From: Pseudo-nitzschia pungens
Taxonomy: Eukaryota > Bacillariophyta > Bacillariophyceae > Bacillariales > Bacillariaceae
Direction of reading: 5' to 3'
DNA length: 64,000 bases
Assembly (NCBI GenBank): GCA_037355855.1
Contig: CM074762.1
Location: 5,580,001-5,644,000, forward strand
In this document: positions 12,300 to 21,467 of the stretch, in pieces
Layout: each line of letters opens with the position of its first letter
Numbering within the stretch: position 1 is the stretch's first letter
Position numbers and translations under genes: made by a program
The notes under the pieces: model-generated
The model's database searches: none
Told to the model about the DNA's origin: nothing
The model's input: the letters and a program-made list of their open reading frames with translations, nothing else

Positions 12300-13495
12300 G
12301 GGGACAGCAAGCAGCAGCAACGCGTCGATAATACAAACGCGTCGATAATACAGAGGGGGGACAGCAAGCAGCAGCAACGCGTCGATAATACAGCAGGGGG
12401 GACAGCAAGCAGCAGCAACGCGTCGATAATACAAACGCGTCGATAATACAGGGGGGACAGCAAGCAGCAGCAACGCGTCGATAATACAGGGGAACAGCAA
12501 GCAGCAAGCAGCAGCAACGCGTCGATAATACAGAGGGGGACAGCAAACAGCAGCAATGCGTCGATAATACAGGGGGGGGACAGCAAGCAGCAACGCGTCG
12601 ATAATACAGAAGGAGCAACTCGTCTACAATACAGGGGGGGGGGGACAGCAAGCAGCAGAAAGCAGCAGCAAGCAGCAACCAACGCGTCGATAATACAGGG
12701 GAGACAGCAAGCAGCAACGAACGCGTCAAAAATACAGGGGGGGCAGCAACGAACGCGTCGAAAATACAGGGGGGACAGCAAGCAGCAACGAACGCGTCGA
12801 AAATACAGGGGGGACAGCAAGCAGCAAGCAGCAACAAATGCGTCGACAATACAGGGGGGACAGCAAGCAGCAACGAATGCGTCGAAAATACAGGGGGGAC
12901 AGCAATTAGCAATTAGCAAGCAGCAACGAACGCGTCGACAATACAGGGGGGACAGCAAGCAGTAACGAACGCGTCGAAAATACAGGGGGGACAGCAAGCA
13001 GCAAGCAGCAACGAACGCGTCGACAATACAGGGGGGACAGCAATTTTCAACGAACGCGTCGAAAATACAGGGGGGACAGCAAGCAGCAGCAACACGTCGA
13101 TAATACAGGGGGGACAGCAAGCAGCAAGCAGCAACGCGTCGATAATACAGGGGGGGACAGCAAGCAGCAGCAACGCGTCGATAATACAAACGCGTCGATA
13201 ATACAGGGGGGACAGCAAGCAGCAACGCGTCGATAATACAGGGGGGACAGCAAGCAGCAACGCGTCGATAATACAGGGGGCGACAGCAAGCAGCAGCAAC
13301 GAGTCGATAATACAGGGGGGGAGGAAGCAGCAGCAACGCGTCGATAATACAGGGGGGGCAGCAAGCAGGAGCAACGCGTCGATAATACAGGGGGGGACAG
13401 CAAGCAGCAGCAACAACGCGTCGATATTACAGGGGGGGGACAGCAAGAAGCAGCAACGCGTCGATATTACAGGGGGCAACGATAATACAGGGGGG
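12300..13495 (-). repeat. large tandem array (about 33 units, inverse orientation)
   Basis: Units of about 36 bp on this strand read GGGGACAGCAAGCAGC, AACGCGTCG and ATAATACA. I count roughly 33 units. Variation is modular: an AGCAAGC triplet block is present once or twice, GATAAT alternates with GAAAAT or GACAAT, and some units lack the CAGCAAGCAGC part. Orientation is opposite to the flanking array in A. Long cysteine/leucine-rich open frames across it are simply translations of the repeat. Confidence 0.85.
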
Positions 13496-13519
13496 ATAAT
13501 ACACGAGAATATTTTTAAA

Positions 13520-13990
13520 CAACTATCGCCGTCTTTCGATCGTATCGGTCGTTCCCCTCTTCAACAATCGTATCGGTCGGTCGTCGTTCCCCTCGTCGTC
13601 GTCCTTGAAATCGTCATTGCTCTTCGTTTCGATCGTCGTCGTCGTCCTTGAAATCGTCGTTGCTCTTCGCTTCGATCGTCTTTGTCGTTGCTCTTCGTTT
13701 CGATCGTCGTCGTCGTCATCCTTGAAATCGGTATTCAATTACAGTACCTTTTAGTGTTGTCGTCCCTCTTTCTTCTGATCGTCTCTGTCGTTGCTCTTTG
13801 CTACGATCTGTGTGTGGTTGTACAAAATAAACAACGGGCGGTTAGTCGTCATCGTCGTCGTCGTCGTCGTCCCGGTCGTCGTCGTCGTCCCCCTCTTCTA
13901 CGATCGTACCTTCGTCGTACCTTATAGTGTCTTCGGTCTTTGTTGTTCCAATCGTCGTCGTCGTCTGCAGGTTCGTTTGCGCGTCGTACT
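13520..13990. repeat. CGTCGT-rich low-complexity block (inverted partner of 16980-17290)
   Basis: Repeats of a 40-50-bp unit containing TTCGATCGTCGTCG, CCTTGAAATCGTC and GTTGCTCTTCG. The same unit appears inverted at 16980-17290 (AAGACGATCG, AAGAGCAACGACG, TTTCAAGGACGACG). The two blocks bracket the 181-bp satellite core of A'. Confidence 0.65.
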
Positions 13991-14704
13991 CGTAGATATC
14001 TGGGTAAGCCAGATGACTCAAGGTCTGCAGCCCACCCTACCTTGATAACAAAAGATAACAGGAAGGATTTCAAGAGTGATCAGTTCTTTACTTTCTTTGC
14101 CATTAGTCTCTCCAAGATGGTACCAGGCGCCTTGCTCTCACTTTAAACTGGTCCGGCCAGAAAATTCCAACACCGAAACGAAAATGAAAATTATGACACA
14201 TCCTCCACGAGGGAGATGTGGGGCGGAAAATCGATCTGCCACTGTGACGTAGTGCTTTAGTGCTTTATTACGTGCTATGTACGTACTTTACAGTACTAAG
14301 TGTACAGGCTGAGAAAAAAAATGACAGGTCTGTGCATACCCGTTCCTAGTAGGTACCGACACTACGTACAGGCTGGGGATGTGTAGGTTTCCAGTACGGT
14401 GTAAACGGTACGTATAAACTGTACGTACGGTACTGGTACAAATCTTTTGGCGCGAAGTGGTGGAGGTACGGTAACTTAGTGTTGGTACATATTATACAGG
14501 ATGAGCCTTCCCCGAGATGGTGGTAGCATTAAAACATGGAGAGAACACCTGTTTAGCAGTAGTAGACAGTAATAGTGGCACTACTGGATTGTATGCAGTT
14601 GGTATTGTTGGTTCGAGTCCCATCACGGGAATGTCTTTTGCTACATCACGATGCAATAGAAATATTTTTGCTGCGAAGCATTTGTCACCAAGTGATCTAT
14701 TCAG

Positions 14705-16107
14705 TTATTCAATGGTGACATCCATACCATTGGTGATTTTTGAATACTTCTTTTTGCATACTCTTGCCCATGCATAGGATGAGAAATATTCACACTGGAA
14801 TCACAAAATATTGACTAGATTCATTCACATATTTGATTTTACAGCAGTTTCTACTAAATGCTGCGGTACTGGGCCAAATATTAATTATTCAGTGGTGACA
14901 TCCAAATTATTGGTGATTTTTGAATACTTCTTTTTGCATACTCTTGCCCATGCATAGGATGAGAAATATTCACACTGGAATCACACAAATATTGGCCAGA
15001 TTCATTCTGATATGTGATTTGGTACTTTTTTCTAGTAAATTCTCCAGTAGTTGGCCAAATATTAATTATTCTGTGGTGACACCCAAATTATTGGTGATTT
15101 TTGAATACTTCTTTTTGAATAGTCTTGCCCATGCACAGGATGAGAAATATTCACACTGGAATCACACAAAGAATGACCAGATTCATTCTGATATGTGATT
15201 TGGTACTTTTTTCTAGCAAATTCCGCAGTAGTGGGCCAAATATTAATTATTCAGTGGTGACACCCAAATTATAGGTGATTTTTGAATACTTCTTTTTGAA
15301 TAGTCTTGCCCATGCACAGGATGAGAAATATTCACACTGGAATCACACAACTATTGGCCGCATTCATTCAGATATGTGATTTGGTACTTTTTTGTAGTAA
15401 ATTCCGCAGTAGTGGAACAAATATTAATTATTCAGTGGTGACACCCAAATTATTGGTGATTTTTGAATACTTCTTTTGGAATACTCTTGCCCATGCACAG
15501 TATGAGGAATATTCACACTGGAATCACACAACTATTGGCCAGATTCATTCCGATATGTGATTTGCTACTTTTTTGTAGTAAATTCCGCAGTAGTGGAACA
15601 AATATTAATTATTCAGTGGTGACACCCAAATTATTGGTGATTTTTGAATACTTCTTTTGGAATACTCTTGCCCATGCACAGTATGAGGAATATTCACACT
15701 GGAATCACACAACTATTGGCCAGATTCATTCCGATATGTGATTTGCTACTTTTTTCTAGTAAATTCCGCAGTAGTGGAACAAATATTAATTATTCAGTGG
15801 TGACACCCATACCATTGGTGATTTTTGAATACTTCTTTTTGCATACTCTTGCCCATGGATAGGATGAGAAATATTCACACTGGAATCACACAAAGATTGG
15901 CCAGATTCATTCAGATATGTGATTTTACAGTATTTTCTAGTAAATTCCGCAGTACTGGGCCAACTACTAATTATTCAGTGGTGACATCCAAATTATTGGT
16001 GATTTTTTAATACTTCTTTTTGAATAGTCTTGCCCATGCATAGGATGAGAAATATTCACACTGGAATCACACAAAGAATGGCCAGATTCATTCAGATATT
16101 TGATTTG
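14705..16107 (+). repeat. 181-bp satellite, about 7.8 copies
   Basis: Head-to-tail copies begin with TTATTCAGTGGTGACA at about 14705, 14885, 15066 and so on, with a period of 180-181 bp. Each copy contains TTGGTGATTTTTGAATAC, TCTTGCCCATGCA, GAGAAATATTCACACTGG and CAGATTCATTC. Copies differ by scattered substitutions; the middle copies (about 15430-15790) are most alike. Since 181 is not a multiple of three, the 60-90-codon open frames in each copy overlap and are not genes. Confidence 0.9.
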
Positions 16108-16975
16108 ATGGTATATTCACTGAGGTAGTACTATTCTTGCTGCTTGTAGTAGTAGTACAGTTATACACTGCTGCTACATACTACTGCAGTGCGTAGGTAG
16201 TAGTACATAAGAGGTAGTCCAAAATTATGGCGCAGCGGGGCTGGCTCTCTGTGGTTTAGGTGGCGCGCGATATCACCATCATCAGCTTTCTACTGGTTTC
16301 TACTATTACTTCAGTACGGTACATACTACTAGTAGTAACTCTACTGCTATCATGTAGAAGAAATCAATTCTCGGCAAACACATGCATGACAGAAAATGCA
16401 TGTGTCGTAAATCTTACTTCACATAATTTTGGGTCGGAACGGAACAAGAAAGACGGCAACTGAAATATAATGAGATGGAAATGGTAAGTGAACCACATCA
16501 AGGTTGGAGGAGGTATTAATAATGGATTTTGATTCGTCTAACTGTGCATCATTGACTTGCCTGCTTGCTCCTGATAGGGAGGCGACCGCATCTGCTGATG
16601 AAATAGGATGCAACGGCAAATGAAATATAATGCAACGGTGAGTGAAGCACATCAAGATCTGGGGTATTGATAATGGATTTCAATTGTTCTAATTCTGAAT
16701 TGAGTTGCCTGCTTGCTACTGATAGGGAAGAATCAACTTTAATGCGACGGGGCAACTGAAAAATGATGCGAAAAATGATGCGACGGGGCAACTGACACAT
16801 CATATTGCGATCGCAAGACAAATATGATGTGATCGCAACTGACAAAATGATATGATTGCAACTGATGAAATATGATGCGATGTGAGGAGACCTTTACTGG
16901 CAGTACAGATACCGGTATGGATGAAATTATCACGATGACCATTATTTAAAAATTGTTTGAACCAAAATTTGTGTG
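16108..16975. repeat. right flank of satellite core with degenerate duplication
   Basis: Two related stretches (about 16440-16540 and 16610-16710) share AAATATAATG, GTGAAGCACATCAAG-like sequence and AATGGATTT, suggesting a degenerate duplication of about 170 bp. Further on there are repeated AACTGACA and AAATATGATGCGA words at 16740-16880. No gene seen. Confidence 0.45.
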
Positions 16976-16979
16976 GTGT

Positions 16980-17290
16980 GCATGAGGACGAAGACGATCG
17001 GAGCAAAGAGCAACGACAATTTCAAGGACGACGAAGACGATCGAAGCGAAGAGCAACGACGATTTCAAGGACGACGACGACGATCGAAAACGAAGAGCAA
17101 CGACGATTTCAGAGAGGACGACGATTTCAGGGAGGACGACACTGAGGAAGGCAATTTGGAGCGAAGAGCAACGACGACTTCAGGGAGGATGAAGACGATC
17201 GAAGCGAGAAGCAACGACGACTCAAGGACGACGAAGACGAGGACGATCGAAACGAAGAGCGACGACGATTTCAAGGACGACGACTTCTTC
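16980..17290. repeat. GACGAC-rich block, inverse of 13520-13990
   Basis: Repeats of a unit with AAGACGATCG, AAGAGCAACGACG and TTTCAAGGACGACG. It is the inverted counterpart of the block at 13.5-14.0 kb and gives A' an internal inverted symmetry around its satellite core. Confidence 0.65.
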
Positions 17291-17792
17291 TAACGAACCA
17301 AAATTTGTGTGTGCGTGTGTGAGAAAATTGAACAGAGAATAAACAATTATTAGAGTAATATCAATATTTATCAAAAGAAAGACTTATATTTTGCTTCATA
17401 GTGTTTCAAATTTTTTTTTCATGGGGGTCGCGATTCCTGGGCTTCGGGTAATAATTGTGATTTTTGTGATGAATTTCTTGAGGGGTGTGATGGGAAATAC
17501 TTTGTGTCGGGATGAGAAATCAATTTTTGGGAGTGAATTTCTGCAACAGTCTCATAATATATAATGATGGTAGGGTCGGTAATAATGAGTCAGATTGAAA
17601 AAAAAATTGGGTCGAGTTTGAATTTTATTTTTTTTTCTCGTATTTTCTCGTAATTGAGGTAGTTACTGGGTCGCGATTGGGGTTGCGAATCGCGAGAGGG
17701 CTACGAATGGAGCTACGTCAAAATGAGCCAGGAATAAATCGCGACCCCCCTAAATAAATTCTTGGGAGGGGTCGCGAACCAGTTTTCGGACG

Positions 17793-18016
17793 CCCCTGTA
17801 TTATTGATGCGATGCTGCTGCTTGCTGTCCCCCCTGTATTATCGACACGTTTGTATTATCGACGCGTTTGTATTATCGACGCGTTGCTGCTTGCTGTCCC
17901 CCCCCCTGTATTATCGACGCGTTGCTGCTGCTTGCTGTCCCCCCCTGTACCGTATTATCGACGCGTTGCTGCTTGCTGTCCCCCCCCTTGTATTATCGAC
18001 GACGCGTTGCTGCTTG
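17793..18016 (+). repeat. tandem array of the ACGCGTTGCTGC unit, right of A'
   Basis: Five to six units in the same orientation as 11895-11991, with CTGTATTATCGACGCG and TTGCTGCTTGCTGTCC followed by C-runs. Two short units contain only the TTTGTATTATCGACGCG part. Confidence 0.8.
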
Positions 18017-18324
18017 TTAGTATAATTAAATAAGCCAAAGAATAACATTAAAAAATGTACTTAAGCCTATCAATGTAGCGCTTTGGCTATTTTTCAAGCA
18101 AGGATATAAGGTATACGCGCCATTCGAAGTGCCGCTGATAGCCACTTATAGATCCCAACTGGTTTACGTTTGGGGGCTGTCAGCGCCACTTTAAATGGCC
18201 CCTAGGGTTACAGGTCTGTCAGCGCACTTCGCACTTCGCCACTTAGAGGTGCTGAGTGAATGAGCCAATCAAAAAATTCGATTTTCCAGTACAAATTGTA
18301 CAGGGATTTATGTAGAAAAAAAAA

Positions 18325-18812
18325 TAATACAGGGGAACAGCAAGCAGTTATGTGTCGATAATAGCAAGCAGCAACGAGTTGATAATACAGGGGGGGACAG
18401 CAAGCAGCAACGCGTCGATAATACAGGGGGGGGACAGCAAGCAGCAAGCAGCAACGCGTCGATAATAATACAGGGGGGGACAGCAAGCAGCGAGCAGCAG
18501 CAACGCGTCGATAATAATACAGGGGGGACAGCAAGCAGCGACGAGCAGCAGCAACGCGTCGATAATACAGGGGGGGACAGCAAGCAGCAACGCGTCGATA
18601 ATACAGGAGGCATTTGCTGCCCCCCCTGTATTATCGACGCGTTGCTGCTTGCTGTCCCCCCCCCTTGTATTATCGACGCGTTGCTGCTTGCTGTCCCCCC
18701 CCCTGTATTATCGACGCGTTGCTGCTGCTTGCTGCTTGCTGTCCCCCCCTGTATTATTATCGACGCGTTGCTGCTTGCTGCTTGCTGTCCCCCCCCTGTA
18801 TTATCGATGCGT
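18325..18812. repeat. head-to-head pair of arrays in element A
   Basis: At 18325-18605 the units run in the GGGGACAGCAAGCAGC orientation, and at 18612-18812 they run in the opposite orientation. The junction at about 18600-18615 is abrupt, so the two blocks can pair as a hairpin of about 200 bp. Confidence 0.8.
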
Positions 18813-19651
18813 TCTTCGTACGTACCGGCAGAGTGACTTCTAGCGTGACTTTTATCGCCACTTAAAGGGGCTTATCTTACCAGTAAAGGCGCCATATAAA
18901 GTGGCGCCGACAGCTTTCAATGGCGCGTATACCTAAGTTTAGAAGTGGCGATGATAGCCCCTATTTTCAACTTGGGTAACCAGGCGCCATTTAAAGTGGC
19001 GCTGACAGCCACTTACTAGTGCAAGTCGTAGATTGTACGTACGTACGGTACCGAATATGTGGCTGTTAGCGGCACTTTAAAAGGCGCATACATCGTCCTT
19101 GTCATCAAATTGAAGCAATTTGGAGGCTTTAATAGAAAACTTATGTTTTCATTATAAAGGCATATTCGAATTATTATTGTGTCATTAAATTGGCTACTTT
19201 ACCTATTTAAGCCACATAGTTACGTAATTAATCTTCAATCGTACGTAATTAAATCCAATCGTACGTAATTAAATCCAATCGTACGTAATATTAATTACGT
19301 ACGTAATTAATTAATTACGTACGTAATTAATTAATTACATACGTAATTAATTAATTACGTACGTAATTAATTAATTACATACGTAATTAATTAATTACAT
19401 ACGTAATTAATTAATTACGTACGTAATTTTGAAATTAATTACGTGAACCAAAAACAACTATTTTAATCGTGGACATCTCGTTCTACGTATTAATACGTAA
19501 ATGACACGTTGATATATGTAGTATGTATGGTAAGTTCATACGCATCATTTTAAAAAACTTAACCTGTGACGCGGTGCGCACGTTTTTCTATTTCAATAAT
19601 AGATGACTTTAGACTCGTTCAAAACCTCATTATTATTGTACATTCTTGTTA

Positions 19652-19747
19652 GTTTTTTACCCTACCGTACCGACAAAAGAATTTCGACTCCAACTACCCT
19701 ATCTGCGTTCCCTTCGACTTCGATTGTCGTATCTGCATTCCGAGCAC
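19652..19747. repeat. outer inverted arm flanking element A (right)
   Basis: Inverse of 11101-11199 with a few substitutions, running from GTTTTTTACCCTACCG to TCCGAGCAC. It supports either an older, larger inverted structure or a palindromic target around A. Confidence 0.65.
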
Positions 19748-21186
19748 CTATTAGACGTAGCATCATCATCATCCCAATGTGCTGTTTGGACGTGACCTCC
19801 AGTCGTGCTTGAAACAGTGACTTGCCCGATTCAAATGATCAAAGTGAAAATTACCTCGTACCGGTCCGATCATTCCCAAGAACTAAAAATAAAGGTTAAG
19901 TACCGAATATACAAGAGCTTAAGTACAATCCTACAGGAGCCAGTACACAAATGTATGGGGGCTTGGAATGAATGGACCGGGATAAAGGAAACCAATAAAT
20001 AACACGAGACAACGCGAGAGATAACACGAGAATGCGCGTGCTCGAAAGACAAAATAAAGAAATTTAGCAAAATTAGGAAATTAGAGTGGATTCATTTCTG
20101 CTCGCAATTAAAGTAAGCCAAAGTTATAAAACACCATTAATCTCACACCCAATATAAAATCTACACGATCGTACGAGCCCTCCAAACATGTGCTGTTCAT
20201 CATCCCAATGTGCTGTTCTTTGATCTACATGCTGATTCCCGGGGCGAGCTGTGTGAATTGCCTCGGTTTGTACTTTTCATTGATGGGAAGATGAAGGATT
20301 CTCAAAAAAGATTACTCGTGTTACTACTCTGTCACTGGAGAAGGAGCCACAACCAGCAGAACCTGCTAATCTTGTAGTGAAAGATTTTGAATTACAATAA
20401 TAATCGTCGAGTACAGGAGGAATGCAGTTGCACCAAGAAGTGCGGTCAGTGTCGGGAGGAATGCAGTTGCACCACCAGGTGCAGTCATAGTTTCCATCAT
20501 GGTGACACCACCACCACCACCACCACCACCACCAGCAGCGTAGGAGCAGACCCATTTCACGAGATAGACGAAGACCAAGAGATCTCCGATGAAGGATCCA
20601 ATCCATGCCACGGTCGAGTTAGTGGACGTCGATATCACGTTCGTCACCATAAGCACGAGTTCTAGTGCTACGAGGAGGAGGAGGAGCCTGCGAGGGGAAG
20701 CATCCGGCAACCAAAAACAAGAACAAGGAGTTAGTAATAAAAAGAAGAATAAGAATAAGAAGAGCACTTCCACCTGAGTTATTCCCAACGGCGGAAGAAT
20801 CATTGTTACTCGTACCATCAGCACAGGAGGAGACACCCCGCACGAGCGAGTGAAGAATGAATGATACTAGTACTCTTACTAGCACATTGCATTCTTCTTG
20901 CATAGTAGTAGTAGTACAAACAACAAGAAAGAACAAGAATGATGTTCTGTTTTCGATTCAATCCGGACGACTTACACCGTACTAGAACTACCATTCCTGC
21001 TGGCGGCAACCGACTTCTCGGCCCTCTCTTCGTCCCTCGGACCCGTTTCGACATCGGCGCTGTCGTGGCTTTTCATTGTTGTTGCTGTTGTTGTTGTTGT
21101 CGTCGTCGTCGTCGTTGTCGTCGTCGTTTGAAAAAATGTTTTGTCGCAACCAGCACCCAAAAACAAAGTATTCCGAGGAGGTTCTC
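19748..21186. other. spacer between A and X, with solo LTR and simple repeats
   Basis: Apart from the solo LTR at 19783-20188, this stretch holds a CCA microsatellite (about 20508-20535), and GTT and GTC runs (about 21075-21130). A minus-strand frame at 20836-20366 encodes hydrophobic segments, but low complexity and lack of any recognised family make it unsafe to call. Nothing else is supported. Confidence 0.4.
19783..20188 (+). mobile_element. solo LTR of the X family, with 5-bp target duplication
   Basis: The 406-bp LTR begins TGTTTGGACGTGA and ends GAGCCCTCCAAACA, the same termini as the LTRs of X and, inverted, of Y. It is flanked by the direct repeat TGTGC (19778-19782 and 20189-20193). 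No internal element sequence is attached, so it is what remains after LTR-LTR recombination of a full element. Confidence 0.85.
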
Positions 21187-21467
21187 TGTTTGGACGTGAC
21201 GTACATATGCACGTATGATGTGCTTCGTAAGACTATTGAATGAAATAAGATTATTGAATATGGACTGGGACTGGGAATGAGAGGAGTGACCAGGACCTGA
21301 AATATGAGGGAATGAGAACGACCGGGACTAGAGACATGAGACCAGGGATATTACCACTTACCGTACTGAAAGAGACATTACCAAGGTTACCAAAAAAATA
21401 GGACTCTAAGTACCGAGTCTACAGTGCATTAAGTATAAATACACGGGCTCTAGTAGACTCGTGTACA
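21187..21467 (+). mobile_element. X 5' LTR, left part
   Basis: Begins TGTTTGGACGTGACG and resembles the inverse of the Y LTR (AAGACTATTGAAT, CCGGGACTAGAGACAT). It is cut at 21467/21468 by element B and resumes at 23724. Confidence 0.75.

Larger units (their letters stand above)
11992..17792. mobile_element. element A': 5.8-kb element with 24-bp terminal inverted repeats
   Basis: The left end CGTCCGAAAACTGGTTCG (continuing GCGACCC) at 11992-12015 is the exact inverse of the right end at 17769-17792, giving a 24-bp perfect terminal inverted repeat. Subterminal regions are rich in TCGCGACC words on both sides (12000-12070 and 17640-17770). It sits in the C-run of an array unit, so a short target duplication of C residues cannot be told from the repeat itself. 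Internally it holds a 33-unit array, a 181-bp satellite and a pair of inverted GA-rich blocks, but no transposase. It is therefore probably non-autonomous. Confidence 0.65.
11209..19594. mobile_element. element A: long-inverted-repeat, array-bearing element (B family)
   Basis: The left arm begins GGAGCGGTCGGAAATAG at 11209 and is followed by a conserved block with GTGCGCACCGCG, CATACTACATATATCAACG and an AT-rich palindrome tract (ATTAATTACGTACG, about 11400-11540). The right arm (about 19230-19594) is its inverse but lacks the last ten bases of the terminus. Inside are subterminal GGCGCC and GTGGCGCTGACAGCC motifs in both orientations and tandem units with core ATCGACGCGTTGCTGCTT. No protein-coding potential is seen. 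Removing the inner element A' (11992-17792) leaves about 2.6 kb, close to the 2.26 kb of element B. I read A as a non-autonomous foldback-like DNA element; its superfamily cannot be told. Confidence 0.65.

Noticed and set aside
12236..13479. Long open frames (up to 366 codons) encoding Cys/Leu/Ala-rich repeats such as CCPPCIIDALLLA
   Set aside because: They are direct translations of the 36-bp tandem array and appear in several frames and in each array. No start context, codon bias or domain supports a protein.
12300..13495. CRISPR-like look of regularly spaced repeats
   Set aside because: Repeat units abut directly with no unique spacers, vary in length, and the genome is eukaryotic.
14500..14645. 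tRNA-like T-arm (GGTTCGAGTCC) near 14610
   Set aside because: I could not pair an acceptor stem or build D and anticodon arms at normal spacing upstream, so this is chance or a decayed relic.
14705..16107. Series of 60-92-codon open frames with repeated HTGITQ and FEYFFL
   Set aside because: Each comes from one copy of the 181-bp satellite. The period is not a multiple of three and frames overlap from copy to copy.
20366..20836. 156-codon minus-strand frame with hydrophobic segments
   Set aside because: It includes poly-Gly from a CCA microsatellite and lies in repeat-rich spacer; overlapping frames look equally plausible.
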